64,000 bases of DNA from Mesorhizobium sp. LSJC280B00. GTDB lineage: Bacteria; Pseudomonadota; Alphaproteobacteria; Rhizobiales; Rhizobiaceae. A program made the translations under genes and the position numbers. Position 1 is the first letter of the stretch; each line of letters starts with the position of its first letter. Positions 44,446 through 52,846 of the stretch are shown in pieces. A model generated the notes under the pieces. The model ran no database searches. It had not been told where the DNA came from and saw only the letters and a program-made list of their open reading frames with translations. The stretch lies in NCBI RefSeq assembly GCF_000502835.1, contig NZ_AYVL01000018.1, positions 239-64,238 on the forward strand, in the 5' to 3' direction.

Positions 44446-45141
44446 CTACTCCTCTTCGTCGGCGTCCTTGTCCTTCGACTTCAGCGCCGAAAGCTTGGCG
44501 AAGACGGCGTTGGCGTCAAGTTCGCGGTCCTCGTCCTTCGGCTTTTCGGGCGCCGGCACCAGCCGTTCGGTCAAGGCGGCCGGCAGCAGCGTATCGCCGA
44601 CCGGCTGCGCCTGCTCGCGGCCGCGCGAGGCGCGGTTGATTTCCATATCGAGGTCGATCTGCGACGTCAGGCCGAGCGTCACCGGATCCATCGGCTGGAG
44701 ATTGGCGGAGTTCCAGTGCTTTCTGTCGCGGATCTGGTCGATCGTCGACTTCGTTGTGCCGACAAGGCGGGCAATCTGCGCATCCTTGAGCTCGGGATGG
44801 TTGCGCACCAGCCAGAGGATGGCGTTGGGCCGGTCCTGGCGCTTCGACAGCGGCGTGTAGCGCGGACCCTTGCGTTTGGATTCCGGCACCCGCACCTTGG
44901 GATCGGAGAGCTTCAGCCGGTGGTTGGCGTCCTTCTCGGCGCGCGCGATCTCGTCGCGAGTGAGCTGGCCGGTCATGATCGGGTCCATGCCCTTGATGCC
45001 TTGCGCCGACTCGCCGTCGGCGATCGCCTTGACCTCAAGCGGATGCAGTCCGCAGAACTGCGCGATCTGCTCGAAGGAAAGCGCTGTGTTGTCAACCAGC
45101 CAGACGGCGGTCGCCTTTGGCATCAGCAGCGTATTGGCCAT
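44446..45141 (-). CDS. trcR: DUF1013 cell-cycle regulator TrcR
   Basis: Protein of 231 residues of the DUF1013 family, found in alphaproteobacteria and named TrcR in the cell-cycle literature. The N-terminus has PKATAVWLVDNTALSFEQIAQFCGLHPLEV, and a second helix-turn-helix-like segment is HPELKDAQIARLVGTTKSTIDQIRDR. The ATG at 45141 follows AGAAGGA. The C-terminus is acidic (DADEEE). DNA or polymerase binding is likely. Confidence 0.87.
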   Translation of the reverse strand: MANTLLMPKATAVWLVDNTALSFEQIAQFCGLHPLEVKAIADGESAQGIKGMDPIMTGQLTRDEIARAEKDANHRLKLSDPKVRVPESKRKGPRYTPLSKRQDRPNAILWLVRNHPELKDAQIARLVGTTKSTIDQIRDRKHWNSANLQPMDPVTLGLTSQIDLDMEINRASRGREQAQPVGDTLLPAALTERLVPAPEKPKDEDRELDANAVFAKLSALKSKDKDADEEE

Positions 45142-45337
45142 TACAAAAATCCTTCTCGTTCGCCCGCGTTCCCGCGCGGGCGGTGGTTTAGAGCCACCAA
45201 AATGGGAAAATCGCGGTCTATATAACCGCTCGCTCGCCGTTTCGCAATCTTTTTGGCAGGCGCGCGTCAAGGACGGCACGGCAGCGCGACCAGCAGACCG
45301 CGAAGGTCGGCAGATGACGCCATACAGTCGAAAGCTT

Positions 45338-45376
45338 CAAAAAGACAAAGCCCGCCAGACCAAGGTCGGGCGGGCT
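45338..45376 (-). terminator. Terminator downstream of the DUF1127 gene
   Basis: AGCCCGCC/GGCGGGCT stem; on the minus strand it is followed by TTGTCTTTTTG. Lies about 120 bases past the DUF1127 stop. Confidence 0.6.
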
Positions 45377-45494
45377 CGGAACCGGCGACGGAAATCCGTC
45401 TGCTGCGGCTCTGGCTTCTAAAGCTTGATCCCGAACCGCGGCTCGGCGTTGCCGAAAAGCAGCGCCCGGTCTTCGAGCGGGATCGTGCTCGAGA

Positions 45495-45635
45495 TCAAAG
45501 CCCTTTGCGGGCGATTCTCTCGATGTCGCCGCGGTTGATGCCGAGGTCGTTGAGCTGACGAGCATTCAGCCGGTTCAGTTCGCGCACGGTTTCGTTGTAC
45601 ATGCGCCAGTTACGGAAAGCGCGGATCGGGTTCAT
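45495..45635 (-). CDS. DUF1127 small protein
   Basis: A 46-residue DUF1127 protein: start MNPIRAFRNWRMYNET, then the characteristic LNRLNARQLNDLGINRGDIERIARKG. GGAGGA precedes the ATG at 45635. Arginine-rich DUF1127 proteins in rhizobia and Agrobacterium have been tied to phosphate and carbon metabolism and to RNA turnover. A degenerate AGCTTGATCCCG/CGGGATCGTGCT pair lies downstream (45424-45493). Confidence 0.9.
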   Translation of the reverse strand: MNPIRAFRNWRMYNETVRELNRLNARQLNDLGINRGDIERIARKGL

Positions 45636-45767
45636 GATAGTCCTCCATCGTTTTGATGCCGCGTAAATAGGCATCGGCGATGAAAAATTGAACAGACGCT
45701 TTTGCATGGCCGCAATGCGTTTGTTGCATTGCACCATTAAGCTTTCGTTCAGCCTGTTTGCGGGCCG

Positions 45768-46778
45768 TCAGGCGACATCGAGCACAATCTTGCCGATGTG
45801 CTCACCCTCCTCCATCCGCTCATGCGCCCGCCACGCTTCCTTGAGCGGGAAGATCGTATCCATCACCGGCGCAACCTTGCGCGTGCCGAGCAGCGGCCAA
45901 ACCTGCGCCTCCAGCGCAGCCGCAACTGCCGCCTTGAACTCCACGGTGCGTGGCCTGAGCAGCGATCCTGTGTGCACGAGCCGCTTGGCCATGATCTTGA
46001 AGAAATCGGCGCTCGCCACCGTCCCGCCCTGCGTCGCGATCTGGACGATGCGGCCTTCCATGGCTGCAGCCTCATAGTTTCGCGCCACATAGTCGCCGCC
46101 GACCATGTCGAGGATGACATTGGCACCCTTGCCGCCGGTTGCCTCCTTGACTGCGGCGACGAAGTCCTCCTCGCGGTAGTTGATCGCCCGGTCGGCGCCG
46201 AGCTTGAGGCAGGCGTCGCATTTCTCCTTGTTGCCGGCGGTGGTGACGACATAGGCGCCGAAAGCGGCAGCAAGCTGGATCGCCGTGGTGCCGATACCCG
46301 ACGAGCCGCCATGCACGAGCAGGGTCTCGCCGCTCTTCAGGCCGCCGCGCTCGAAGACATTGTGCCAAACAGTGAAGTAGTTTTCCGGCAGCGCCGCCGC
46401 TTCGGTGTAGGTAAAGCCGGCGGGCAGCGGCAGCACGCTGCCGGCGTGCACTCTGACATATTCGGCATAGCCGCCGCCCGCCGTCAGCGCACAGACCCGG
46501 TCGCCGACGCGCCAGCGCGATATCTCGTCACCAAGGGCAGCGACTTCGCCTGCTGCTTCCAGGCCCGGCAGATCCGACGCTCCCGGCGGTGGCGGATAGG
46601 CGCCCTTGCGCTGTTGCACGTCCGGCCGGTTGACGCCGGCGGCCCGCACCCGGATCAGGATCTCGCCGGGACCGGGAACCGGTACGTCGCGGGTTTCCGG
46701 TTTCAGCACCCGCGGCCCGCCCGGTTCCGATATGGCGATCGCCATCATCTTCGCCGGAATTTTCTGTGCGTTCGCCAT
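45768..46778 (-). CDS. NAD(P)H-quinone oxidoreductase (zinc-less MDR family)
   Basis: Medium-chain reductase of 336 residues resembling PIG3/QOR proteins. Features are the catalytic-domain AAGVNRPDVQQRKG, the GLEAAGEV segment and the Rossmann motif HGGSSGIGTTAIQLA. Zinc-binding residues of alcohol dehydrogenases are missing. Probably reduces quinones with NADPH. Divergent from the DUF1192 gene. Confidence 0.92.
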   Translation of the reverse strand: MANAQKIPAKMMAIAISEPGGPRVLKPETRDVPVPGPGEILIRVRAAGVNRPDVQQRKGAYPPPPGASDLPGLEAAGEVAALGDEISRWRVGDRVCALTAGGGYAEYVRVHAGSVLPLPAGFTYTEAAALPENYFTVWHNVFERGGLKSGETLLVHGGSSGIGTTAIQLAAAFGAYVVTTAGNKEKCDACLKLGADRAINYREEDFVAAVKEATGGKGANVILDMVGGDYVARNYEAAAMEGRIVQIATQGGTVASADFFKIMAKRLVHTGSLLRPRTVEFKAAVAAALEAQVWPLLGTRKVAPVMDTIFPLKEAWRAHERMEEGEHIGKIVLDVA

Positions 46779-46902
46779 GAATTTTCCCGTCGTGCTCCGC
46801 CGGTTTCTCGTGCCAGCTCTTGCCCGCCATTTGCATCCATACCCTTGCCCTATGTATGCTCATTGGCAAATCAGGCAAATGGGCAATCACGGAGGGGCGA
46901 CG

Positions 46903-47097
46903 ATGGCGATCTTCGACGACGAACCCAAGAAGAAAGCGCGCCCGCACGAGATCGGGCAGGATCTGTCGCTGCTTTCCGTCGACGAATTGTCCGAACGGAT
47001 CGGCATCCTGCGCGACGAGATCGCCCGGCTGGAAGCCGAGCTCAAGACCAAGGGCTCGACCAAGTCGGCGGCAGAGGCGCTGTTTCGCCGCGGGTAG
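46903..47097 (+). CDS. DUF1192 small protein
   Basis: A 64-residue protein starting MAIFDDEPKKKARPHEIG, followed by the DUF1192 helix LSVDELSERIGILRDEIARLEAEL. GGAGGGG precedes the ATG at 46903. A coiled coil is likely. Function unknown; 97 bases before the MFS gene. Confidence 0.9.
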   Translation: MAIFDDEPKKKARPHEIGQDLSLLSVDELSERIGILRDEIARLEAELKTKGSTKSAAEALFRRG

Positions 47098-47193
47098 TTA
47101 CTGCGGGTAATGCCAAAAGCTCGGGCACGCCGCCGAAAAGCCCGAATGCCGCTGTCTGCAGACTTGTGCCCTAAACCCCAGCCGGATTGAAAA

Positions 47194-48441
47194 ATGTTCG
47201 CAAGCTACAGACCGATCCTCTCGCTGCTGCGCGGCACCGCGTTCCTGTTGGCGGCATCCGGACTGCACGGTCTGCTGTTGCCGCTGCGCGGCCAGGTGGA
47301 GGGCTTCTCGACGGCATCGCTCGGCCTGATGGGCACGGCTTGGGCCGGCGGCTTCGTCACCGGCTGCTTCTTTGCGCCACGCATCGTGCGCCGCGCCGGT
47401 CATGTCAGGGCTTTCGGCGCCTTTGCCGCATCGGGAGCGATCGTCGCACTGCTCACCGGCCTGATCATCGACGAATATACCTGGATCCTGCTGCGCGCCT
47501 TCACCGGCTTCACCATGGCCGGCGCCTTCATGGTCATCGAAAGCTGGCTCAACGAGAAGGCCACCAACGAAAACCGCGGCACCGTCTTCGGCCTCTACAT
47601 GATGGTCACCTATGCCTCGATCATGGGCGGTCAGATGATCGTTGCCGGCGGCGATGTGAGATCGGCGTCGCTGTTCATGATCACCGGCATTCTGTTCTGC
47701 CTGTCGCTGATCCCGACGGCGGTCTCGACGGCGTCTCACCCCAAGCCGCTGCAGGACGTGTCGCTTGACGTCAAGGGGCTCTACGTCAATTCGCCGGTGT
47801 CGGCGATCGCTTGCGTGCTGATCGGCATCGCCAACGGCGCCTGGGGTACACTTGGTGCCGTCTATGGAGCGCGCATCGGCATCTCGACAGCCGAGATCGC
47901 GCTGATGATGAGCCTCGTGGTCATCGCTGGTGCCGCCATGCAGCTTCCGGCCGGGCGGCTCTCCGACACGACGGACCGTCGTTTCGTGCTGGCGGGCGCG
48001 GCCTTCGGTGCTGCGCTGTTTGCCATCGCCATCTTCCTGTTCGAACCGCGCTCCGGCGTCTTCGTCATCGTCTGCACCGCCGCCTACGGCGCCTTCGCCT
48101 ACACGCTCTATTCGATCGCGGTGGCGCATGCCAATGACCATGCGCGATCGGAGGACTTCGTCAAAGTGTCGGGCGGCCTGCTGCTGCTTTATGGCTTCGG
48201 CACGATGATCGGTCCGCTGGTGGCCGCCGGCCTGATGGGCTGGATGCGCCCTGAGGGGCTGTTCCTGGCCACTGCGCTCGCGCATCTCAGCCTGGCTGGC
48301 TATACGCTGCTGCGCATCAGCCGTCGCGCGCCGGTGCCGATCGAAGGCCGCGATGCCTTCAAGACCCAGCCCGCCGATCGCTCGGTGACGCCGGAAGCGT
48401 TGCGGCTCGACCCGCGCAGAAAAGCTGAAGCCGACAGTTGA
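47194..48441 (+). CDS. MFS transporter
   Basis: Twelve-helix carrier of 415 residues. Signature segments include GTAWAGGFVTGCFFAPRIVRR after helix 2, IESWLNEKATNENRG and the repeated pattern in the second half (GRLSDTTDRR). Relatives are YcaD-type exporters of unknown substrate. No regulator is adjacent except the ArsR gene 31 bases downstream. Confidence 0.88.
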   Translation: MFASYRPILSLLRGTAFLLAASGLHGLLLPLRGQVEGFSTASLGLMGTAWAGGFVTGCFFAPRIVRRAGHVRAFGAFAASGAIVALLTGLIIDEYTWILLRAFTGFTMAGAFMVIESWLNEKATNENRGTVFGLYMMVTYASIMGGQMIVAGGDVRSASLFMITGILFCLSLIPTAVSTASHPKPLQDVSLDVKGLYVNSPVSAIACVLIGIANGAWGTLGAVYGARIGISTAEIALMMSLVVIAGAAMQLPAGRLSDTTDRRFVLAGAAFGAALFAIAIFLFEPRSGVFVIVCTAAYGAFAYTLYSIAVAHANDHARSEDFVKVSGGLLLLYGFGTMIGPLVAAGLMGWMRPEGLFLATALAHLSLAGYTLLRISRRAPVPIEGRDAFKTQPADRSVTPEALRLDPRRKAEADS

Positions 48442-48472
48442 GATTCGAGGCGCTTTGCCCCACAAATAAGGC

Positions 48473-48760
48473 ATGATGCTTTCCGACGCCTTCATGGCGA
48501 TTGCCGATCCCAACCGGCGCCATCTCTTGGAAGAGCTCCGGCGCGGACCGAAGACCGTCAACGAATTGGCATCCGGCTTGCCGGTGTCCCGCCCGGCCGT
48601 TTCGCAGCACCTGAAGGTGCTGCTTGATGCGGGGTTGGTCAACGCCAAGCCGGAAGGCACCAGGCGCGTCTATACGGTCAGCAATGCCGGCTTCCTGAAG
48701 CTCAACATCTGGCTTGACCAGTTCTGGGATGCGGAGCAGCTCGGTTCACCCGGAAGCTGA
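48473..48760 (+). CDS. ArsR-family transcriptional regulator
   Basis: A 95-residue winged-helix protein: AIADPNRRHLLEELRRGPKTVNELASGLPVSRPAVSQHLKVLLDAGLV. The metal-binding Cys of classic ArsR is absent, so it is the metal-independent type. It follows the MFS gene on the same strand and may regulate it. Confidence 0.9.
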   Translation: MMLSDAFMAIADPNRRHLLEELRRGPKTVNELASGLPVSRPAVSQHLKVLLDAGLVNAKPEGTRRVYTVSNAGFLKLNIWLDQFWDAEQLGSPGS

Positions 48761-48801
48761 GGGGCATCGTCAGCGCGTCGAGCAACTATGCAGCATCGGG
48801 C

Positions 48802-48892
48802 CTAGAGCAATTCCAGGAAAAATGTGAAGCGGTTTTCCGTCCGGAAGAGATAGAGCGGTTCGGCGTTTCCGTGAAACGATGAACCACTCTAG
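48802..48892. repeat. Double-hairpin intergenic repeat (CTAGAGC type)
   Basis: Two inverted halves: GGAAAA/TTTTCC, then TAGAGCGGTTC with GAACCACTCTA and an inner CGTTTCC/GTGAAACG. This layout matches a common rhizobial intergenic element. Its terminal CTAG contains the TAG stop of the GST gene. Confidence 0.8.
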
Positions 48893-49545
48893 CCATTGTT
48901 GTAGGGGAAGAGCTTGAAATACGGCTGCGCTTCCTCGATCACACGGGCAACCGAGGGGCGTTGCAGCAACCGGTCGTGATAGCGCCTGACCGCAGGATAT
49001 TCGTCTCCGAACGGCTCGACCTTGTTGGCGTAGAACAGCGCGGGGGCGGCAGCGCAGTCGGCCATGGTGAAGCTCGCACCCACCGCCCATGTCCTCGACT
49101 GCATGTCCTGTTCAATGATGGCGTAGGAGCTGCGCAGCTGGGCGCGGGCCTGCTCGACGCCGAACGGATCGGTCTTGCCCTGCGGCCGCAGCCGGTCGCC
49201 AACGATCTTCTGCATCGGTTCCTGGACGTAGAAGTCATAGAAGCGGTCGGCAAGCCGGGTCTGACGGGCGAGATCGAGATCGCCGGGGATCAGCTCGACC
49301 GGTCCGGGATAATACGCGTTGAGATATTCGATGACGATCGTCGATTCCGGCACGGTCCGGTCCAGCGCCTCATCGCGCAGCACCGGCATCTTGCCGGCCG
49401 GCCACAATTTCAGGAACGCCGCGCGCGACTGTTCGTTGCCGAGATCGACGACGACCGATGTGAATGGCGTGCCGTTCTCATAGAGCGCGATCAGCGGTTT
49501 CCAGCAGAAGGAGGCCAGCGGATGAAGATGCATCGTCAGGGACAT
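48889..49545 (-). CDS. Glutathione S-transferase family protein
   Basis: GST of 218 residues: thioredoxin-like N-terminal domain (MHLHPLASFCWKPLIALYENG, KMPVLRD, then ESTIVIEYL) and an all-helical C-terminal domain with FTMADCAAAPAL. GGAGC precedes the ATG at 49545. The stop codon is supplied by the adjacent repeat. Substrate unknown. A SCWKP-type position could be the catalytic residue. Confidence 0.9.
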   Translation of the reverse strand: MSLTMHLHPLASFCWKPLIALYENGTPFTSVVVDLGNEQSRAAFLKLWPAGKMPVLRDEALDRTVPESTIVIEYLNAYYPGPVELIPGDLDLARQTRLADRFYDFYVQEPMQKIVGDRLRPQGKTDPFGVEQARAQLRSSYAIIEQDMQSRTWAVGASFTMADCAAAPALFYANKVEPFGDEYPAVRRYHDRLLQRPSVARVIEEAQPYFKLFPYNNG

Positions 49546-49606
49546 TTTTGCTCCTATCTTTGGTGCTTCGTCTCGCGGGCATCCGGTGTCAAGGTTCGGC
49601 CCGCTG

Positions 49607-50458
49607 CTACGTGGCCCGGCTGTGGGCGACGATCGCATCGATGATCGCGGCCCAATCGTCGGGATGCAGCTCGTGGCCGCCGCCCTTGATCCGGACCAGT
49701 CTTGCACCGGCGACCGCGTCGGCAAGAGCGGCGCCATGCTCGGCTGGAAAGATCGGATCGTCGGTGCCGTGGACAACGAGGAGCGGAATCTTCATCTCGT
49801 GCAGCCGCCCCGTCCAGTCCTCGCCGCTCCGATCTTCGCCGCCCTTGAGCATGAAGTGATTGGTCGCGCTGAGAAAGCCGCCGGACCGGTCGTAGTCCTG
49901 TTCCACGAACGCTCTCGTCCGCGCCTCATCGAACGGATGCGCGGTGCCGGCGAGCGCACGCGCGTTTTTGACCATGAAATCGACCGCTTGGCCACGGTCA
50001 GACCAGTCGACCTTCGCGCCTTCGGCCGAATGTTTCCTATAGGCCTCGGTGGTTCCGGGCAAATGCGACGTATCGATGCCCAAGGGCGAACTGCTGATCA
50101 CCGTCAGCGAAGTGACACGCGACGGGTATTTCAACGCAACGAGCTGCGCGATCATGCCGCCCATCGACATGCCGACCACATGCGCCTTTCGGATTCCATG
50201 GTCGTCAAGGACGCGGATAGCATCGTCCGCCATGTCGTCGAATGTATAAGGCGGCTCGCCCGGCGCGTATTTGGTCGAACGGCCGGTATCGCGATTGTCA
50301 TAGCGGATCACGAAGCGACCTTCGCCGGCCAGCTTCCGGCAAAACGCTTCGGGCCACCAAAGCATGGAAGCCATCGCGCCCATGATCAACAACACCGCCG
50401 GATGGGCCGGATCGCCGAAGGTTTGGGATACGATTTCGGGGTATTCGGCGTTTCTCAT
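49607..50458 (-). CDS. Alpha/beta hydrolase
   Basis: Hydrolase of 283 residues with the nucleophile elbow GMSMGG, an Asp in HGTDDPIFP and a His in GGGHELHPDDW. AGGAGGAAA precedes the ATG at 50458; the frame upstream is longer but lacks a ribosome site. It is divergent from the HxlR gene. Confidence 0.9.
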   Translation of the reverse strand: MRNAEYPEIVSQTFGDPAHPAVLLIMGAMASMLWWPEAFCRKLAGEGRFVIRYDNRDTGRSTKYAPGEPPYTFDDMADDAIRVLDDHGIRKAHVVGMSMGGMIAQLVALKYPSRVTSLTVISSSPLGIDTSHLPGTTEAYRKHSAEGAKVDWSDRGQAVDFMVKNARALAGTAHPFDEARTRAFVEQDYDRSGGFLSATNHFMLKGGEDRSGEDWTGRLHEMKIPLLVVHGTDDPIFPAEHGAALADAVAGARLVRIKGGGHELHPDDWAAIIDAIVAHSRAT

Positions 50459-50484
50459 GACTTTCCTCCTTGGGCCGCAAATCC

Positions 50485-50501
50485 GATTGCAAGTTGCAAT
50501 C
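50485..50501. promoter_or_regulatory. 17-base palindrome between the hydrolase and HxlR genes
   Basis: GATTGCAA-G-TTGCAATC, perfect 8-base arms around one base, with a nearby AGTTGCA repeat. Candidate HxlR operator controlling both divergent genes. Confidence 0.5.
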
Positions 50502-50553
50502 AGTTGCACGATATTAAAACGATACGACAATGCAACCGGTTTTGGAGATTCGC

Positions 50554-51078
50554 ATGAACATCGATCGTCGGTCCGGATGCCCCATCAACCTGTCGCTCGA
50601 AGTGTTCGGTGACCGGTGGAGCCTGATCATCCTTCGCGACATCATCTTCGGCGGCAGACGCCACTTTCGCGAACTGCTCAACGGCTCGATGGAGGGCATC
50701 GCCTCCAACATCCTCGCCGACCGGCTGAAGCGGCTGATGGAGCTCGGCATGCTGACCAAGGCGGACGATCCCTCCCACAAGCAAAAGGCGATCTACAGCC
50801 TGACCGAAATGGCGATTACGCTGATGCCGATCCTGGCGCATCTCGGCGCCTGGGGCCGCGTCTGGCTGCCGGTCAGCGAAGAGCTCTCTATCCGTGCCGA
50901 GCTTCTGGAAAAAGGCGGCCCGCCGATGTGGGATAAGTTCATGAACGAGTTGCGCCACGAGCATCTGGGTGCGTCTCCCGCCCCATCTGGACCCACCGTC
51001 CGCGCGACTTTGCAGGCCGGATACGATGCGGTAGTCGCCCGCAAGGCGGAGCGAGTCGGCTGCGATCCGGCGCCATGA
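50554..51078 (+). CDS. HxlR-family transcriptional regulator
   Basis: A 174-residue winged-helix regulator: GCPINLSLEVFGDRWSLIILRDIIFGGRRHFRELL, the N-terminal Cys being the redox or electrophile-sensing position in several family members. GGAGA precedes the ATG at 50554. It probably regulates the divergent hydrolase. The extended C-terminus (residues 120-174) is longer than in many members. Confidence 0.9.
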   Translation: MNIDRRSGCPINLSLEVFGDRWSLIILRDIIFGGRRHFRELLNGSMEGIASNILADRLKRLMELGMLTKADDPSHKQKAIYSLTEMAITLMPILAHLGAWGRVWLPVSEELSIRAELLEKGGPPMWDKFMNELRHEHLGASPAPSGPTVRATLQAGYDAVVARKAERVGCDPAP

Positions 51079-51153
51079 CCAACTTATTTTCCCAATTGCG
51101 GGCTGGCTCTGCTATCAAGGGACTGAAGATAATTTACGGATTGGATAACGCTC

Positions 51154-51384
51154 TTGGTCGAGAACTCTAAGGACACTGCCCGTGCGCGGGCCGATTTGCG
51201 TTTCAAGAAACAGGAAGAGGCAGCCACGGTTCGCCAGAAGGCGATGGCGGAATATGTCGCCGAGAGCGACGCTCGCCAAGCCAAGACCAACAAGCTGCGG
51301 GCGCTGCGCCTCGCCAAGGAAGCGGAAGACCTGGCCAATGCGCCTCCGGCCCCGGTGAAGAAGCCTCGCGCCAAGAAGAAATAG
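51154..51384 (+). CDS. Conserved small basic protein, unknown function
   Basis: A 76-residue protein from a TTG start at 51154, rich in Lys, Ala and Arg with predicted helix throughout. The segment RADLRFKKQEEAATVRQKAMAEY is characteristic, and I recall similar rhizobial proteins. The C-terminus is Pro/Lys-rich. Function unknown. Confidence 0.7.
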   Translation: MVENSKDTARARADLRFKKQEEAATVRQKAMAEYVAESDARQAKTNKLRALRLAKEAEDLANAPPAPVKKPRAKKK

Positions 51385-51481
51385 GCCGGCGCTCCCAGAA
51401 TGCATGCTTCCTTTCGCACGCGAAACAGTTCACTCGGAGTCTGTTCTGCCGGTTGATAACTGGCGCGTTTAGGAGACGGCC

Positions 51482-51913
51482 ATGACCGCACTGACGCTCG
51501 ACAAAGCCCTTGAAATCATCGCCGCCGCCTTTGCCAAGGGTGCCGAGCTCAAGCTCAGGCCGCTTGGCGTCTCGGTGCTCGACGCCGGCGCCCATCTGGT
51601 CGCGTTCCAGCGTCAGGACGGCGCCTCGTTCCTGCGTCCGCAAATGTCGGCCGGCAAGGCCTATGGCGCGCTCGCTATCGGCATGGGCTCGCGCCGGGTG
51701 GAAGCTTTCGCCAAGGAGCGCCCGCATCTGATCGCCGGCGTCTCCGACGTGTCGGGCGGGCGCGTCCTGCCGGTCGTCGGCGGCGTGCTGATCCGCGACA
51801 ACGCCGGCACGATCATCGGCGCCATCGGTATTTCCGGCGACACGTCCGACAATGATGAAACGGCAGCCATCGCCGGCGTCGAGGCGGCTGGCTTCACCGC
51901 TGACCCGGGCTGA
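51482..51913 (+). CDS. GlcG/HbpS-family heme-binding-like protein
   Basis: A 143-residue protein of the DUF336 family (GlcG/HbpS). Features are GVSVLDAGAHLVAFQRQDGA, the SAGKAYGALAIGM stretch and GVLIRDNAGTIIGAIGISGDTS. No signal peptide is evident. Heme or small-molecule binding is a family expectation, not shown here. Confidence 0.88.
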   Translation: MTALTLDKALEIIAAAFAKGAELKLRPLGVSVLDAGAHLVAFQRQDGASFLRPQMSAGKAYGALAIGMGSRRVEAFAKERPHLIAGVSDVSGGRVLPVVGGVLIRDNAGTIIGAIGISGDTSDNDETAAIAGVEAAGFTADPG

Positions 51914-51923
51914 GTCGGGATCC

Positions 51924-52325
51924 TTAACTCATATTGATGTCGCGGGTGGCCGACCGCATCGACACCGAAAAGCCGGCCAGCACGTCGATCAGCGCTATGA
52001 CCATCAGTGTGAAGAAAACGGAATGGGCGGCGCCCTTCACCAGCAGGAACTCGACCAGATAGGCCACAAAGACGAAGGTCGACAAAAGATGGTCCATGAT
52101 CGAGGCATTTGTCGTGCGCGTCGACTTCACCACTTCGACGAACAAGAAGATCAGTGCGATCAGCACGATGAGGTCGCCGAGGGTCATCGAGAACACGCCA
52201 CCCGACATCATCCGGACCGAAAACATTTCGGTGGCCCACGGATCGTCGCCGCTGCCGAATATTCCCAAAAGCCCGAGATTGTAGAGGATGAAAGGCACGA
52301 TCAGCAGCGGGATGGCACCGAACAT
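51924..52325 (-). CDS. Conserved membrane protein, unknown function
   Basis: A 133-residue protein with about four membrane segments; the conserved-looking parts are GDLIVLIALIFLFVEVVKSTRTT and MDHLLSTFVFVAYLVEFL. It converges on the DUF336 gene. I recall similar Rhizobiales proteins of unknown function but cannot name a family. Confidence 0.75.
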   Translation of the reverse strand: MFGAIPLLIVPFILYNLGLLGIFGSGDDPWATEMFSVRMMSGGVFSMTLGDLIVLIALIFLFVEVVKSTRTTNASIMDHLLSTFVFVAYLVEFLLVKGAAHSVFFTLMVIALIDVLAGFSVSMRSATRDINMS

Positions 52326-52468
52326 GTGGCGGCTCCGGTTGGACTGATCTTTGTAGAGTGCGCCCGGCGTTCGCCGTCAAGAATTTTCGTGCGGCCGATA
52401 AACACGGACAAAGACGGCGTGAAACAACAATGTCAGGCCCGGCTGATACGATCAGTTGTCGCAAACGC

Positions 52469-52492
52469 AAAAAGACCGGCCAATGGCCGGTC
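52469..52492 (-). terminator. Terminator of rpmF
   Basis: GACCGGCC/GGCCGGTC stem with a three-base loop; on the minus strand followed by TTTTTGCG. It lies 33 bases past the rpmF stop. Confidence 0.9.
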
Positions 52493-52524
52493 GTTTCGCA
52501 ACCCATAAACCGTCGAAAGCTCTC

Positions 52525-52707
52525 TCAGCTTTCCTTCGGCTCCAGAACCTGGCGACCGCGATACATGCCGGTCTTCAGGTCGATATGGTGCGGACGGCGC
52601 ATCTCGCCGGAGTTCTTGTCCTCGACATAGGTCGGGGCCTTCAGTGCGTCGGCAGAACGGCGCATGCCGCGCTTCGACGGAGAGGTTTTTCGTTTCGGAA
52701 CGGCCAT
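52525..52707 (-). CDS. rpmF: 50S ribosomal protein L32
   Basis: A 60-residue bL32 with the N-terminal MAVPKRKTSPSKRGMRRS, a clear family hallmark. The C-terminus (KTGMYRGRQVLEPKES) is also typical of alphaproteobacteria. No Cys ligands are present, so it is the zinc-free type. It is followed by its own terminator. Confidence 0.96.
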   Translation of the reverse strand: MAVPKRKTSPSKRGMRRSADALKAPTYVEDKNSGEMRRPHHIDLKTGMYRGRQVLEPKES

Positions 52708-52846
52708 GGATATGCTCCACTACATGGTCAAAACGCCCCGGCGGCCCTCGTGAAAGGGCCACATCAGGGGCCGGAATCTGAGAAAGTCGGGTGCCTATAC
52801 ACGCCCGACGGCGTTTTGGCCAGCGTCGCCGTGTTTTTTTTTGACA

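Noticed and set aside
45424..45493. Further copy of the GAGCATGATC-type palindrome
   Set aside because: AGCTTGATCCCG and CGGGATCGTGCT are suggestive but too diverged in the middle to call; mentioned only under the DUF1127 gene.
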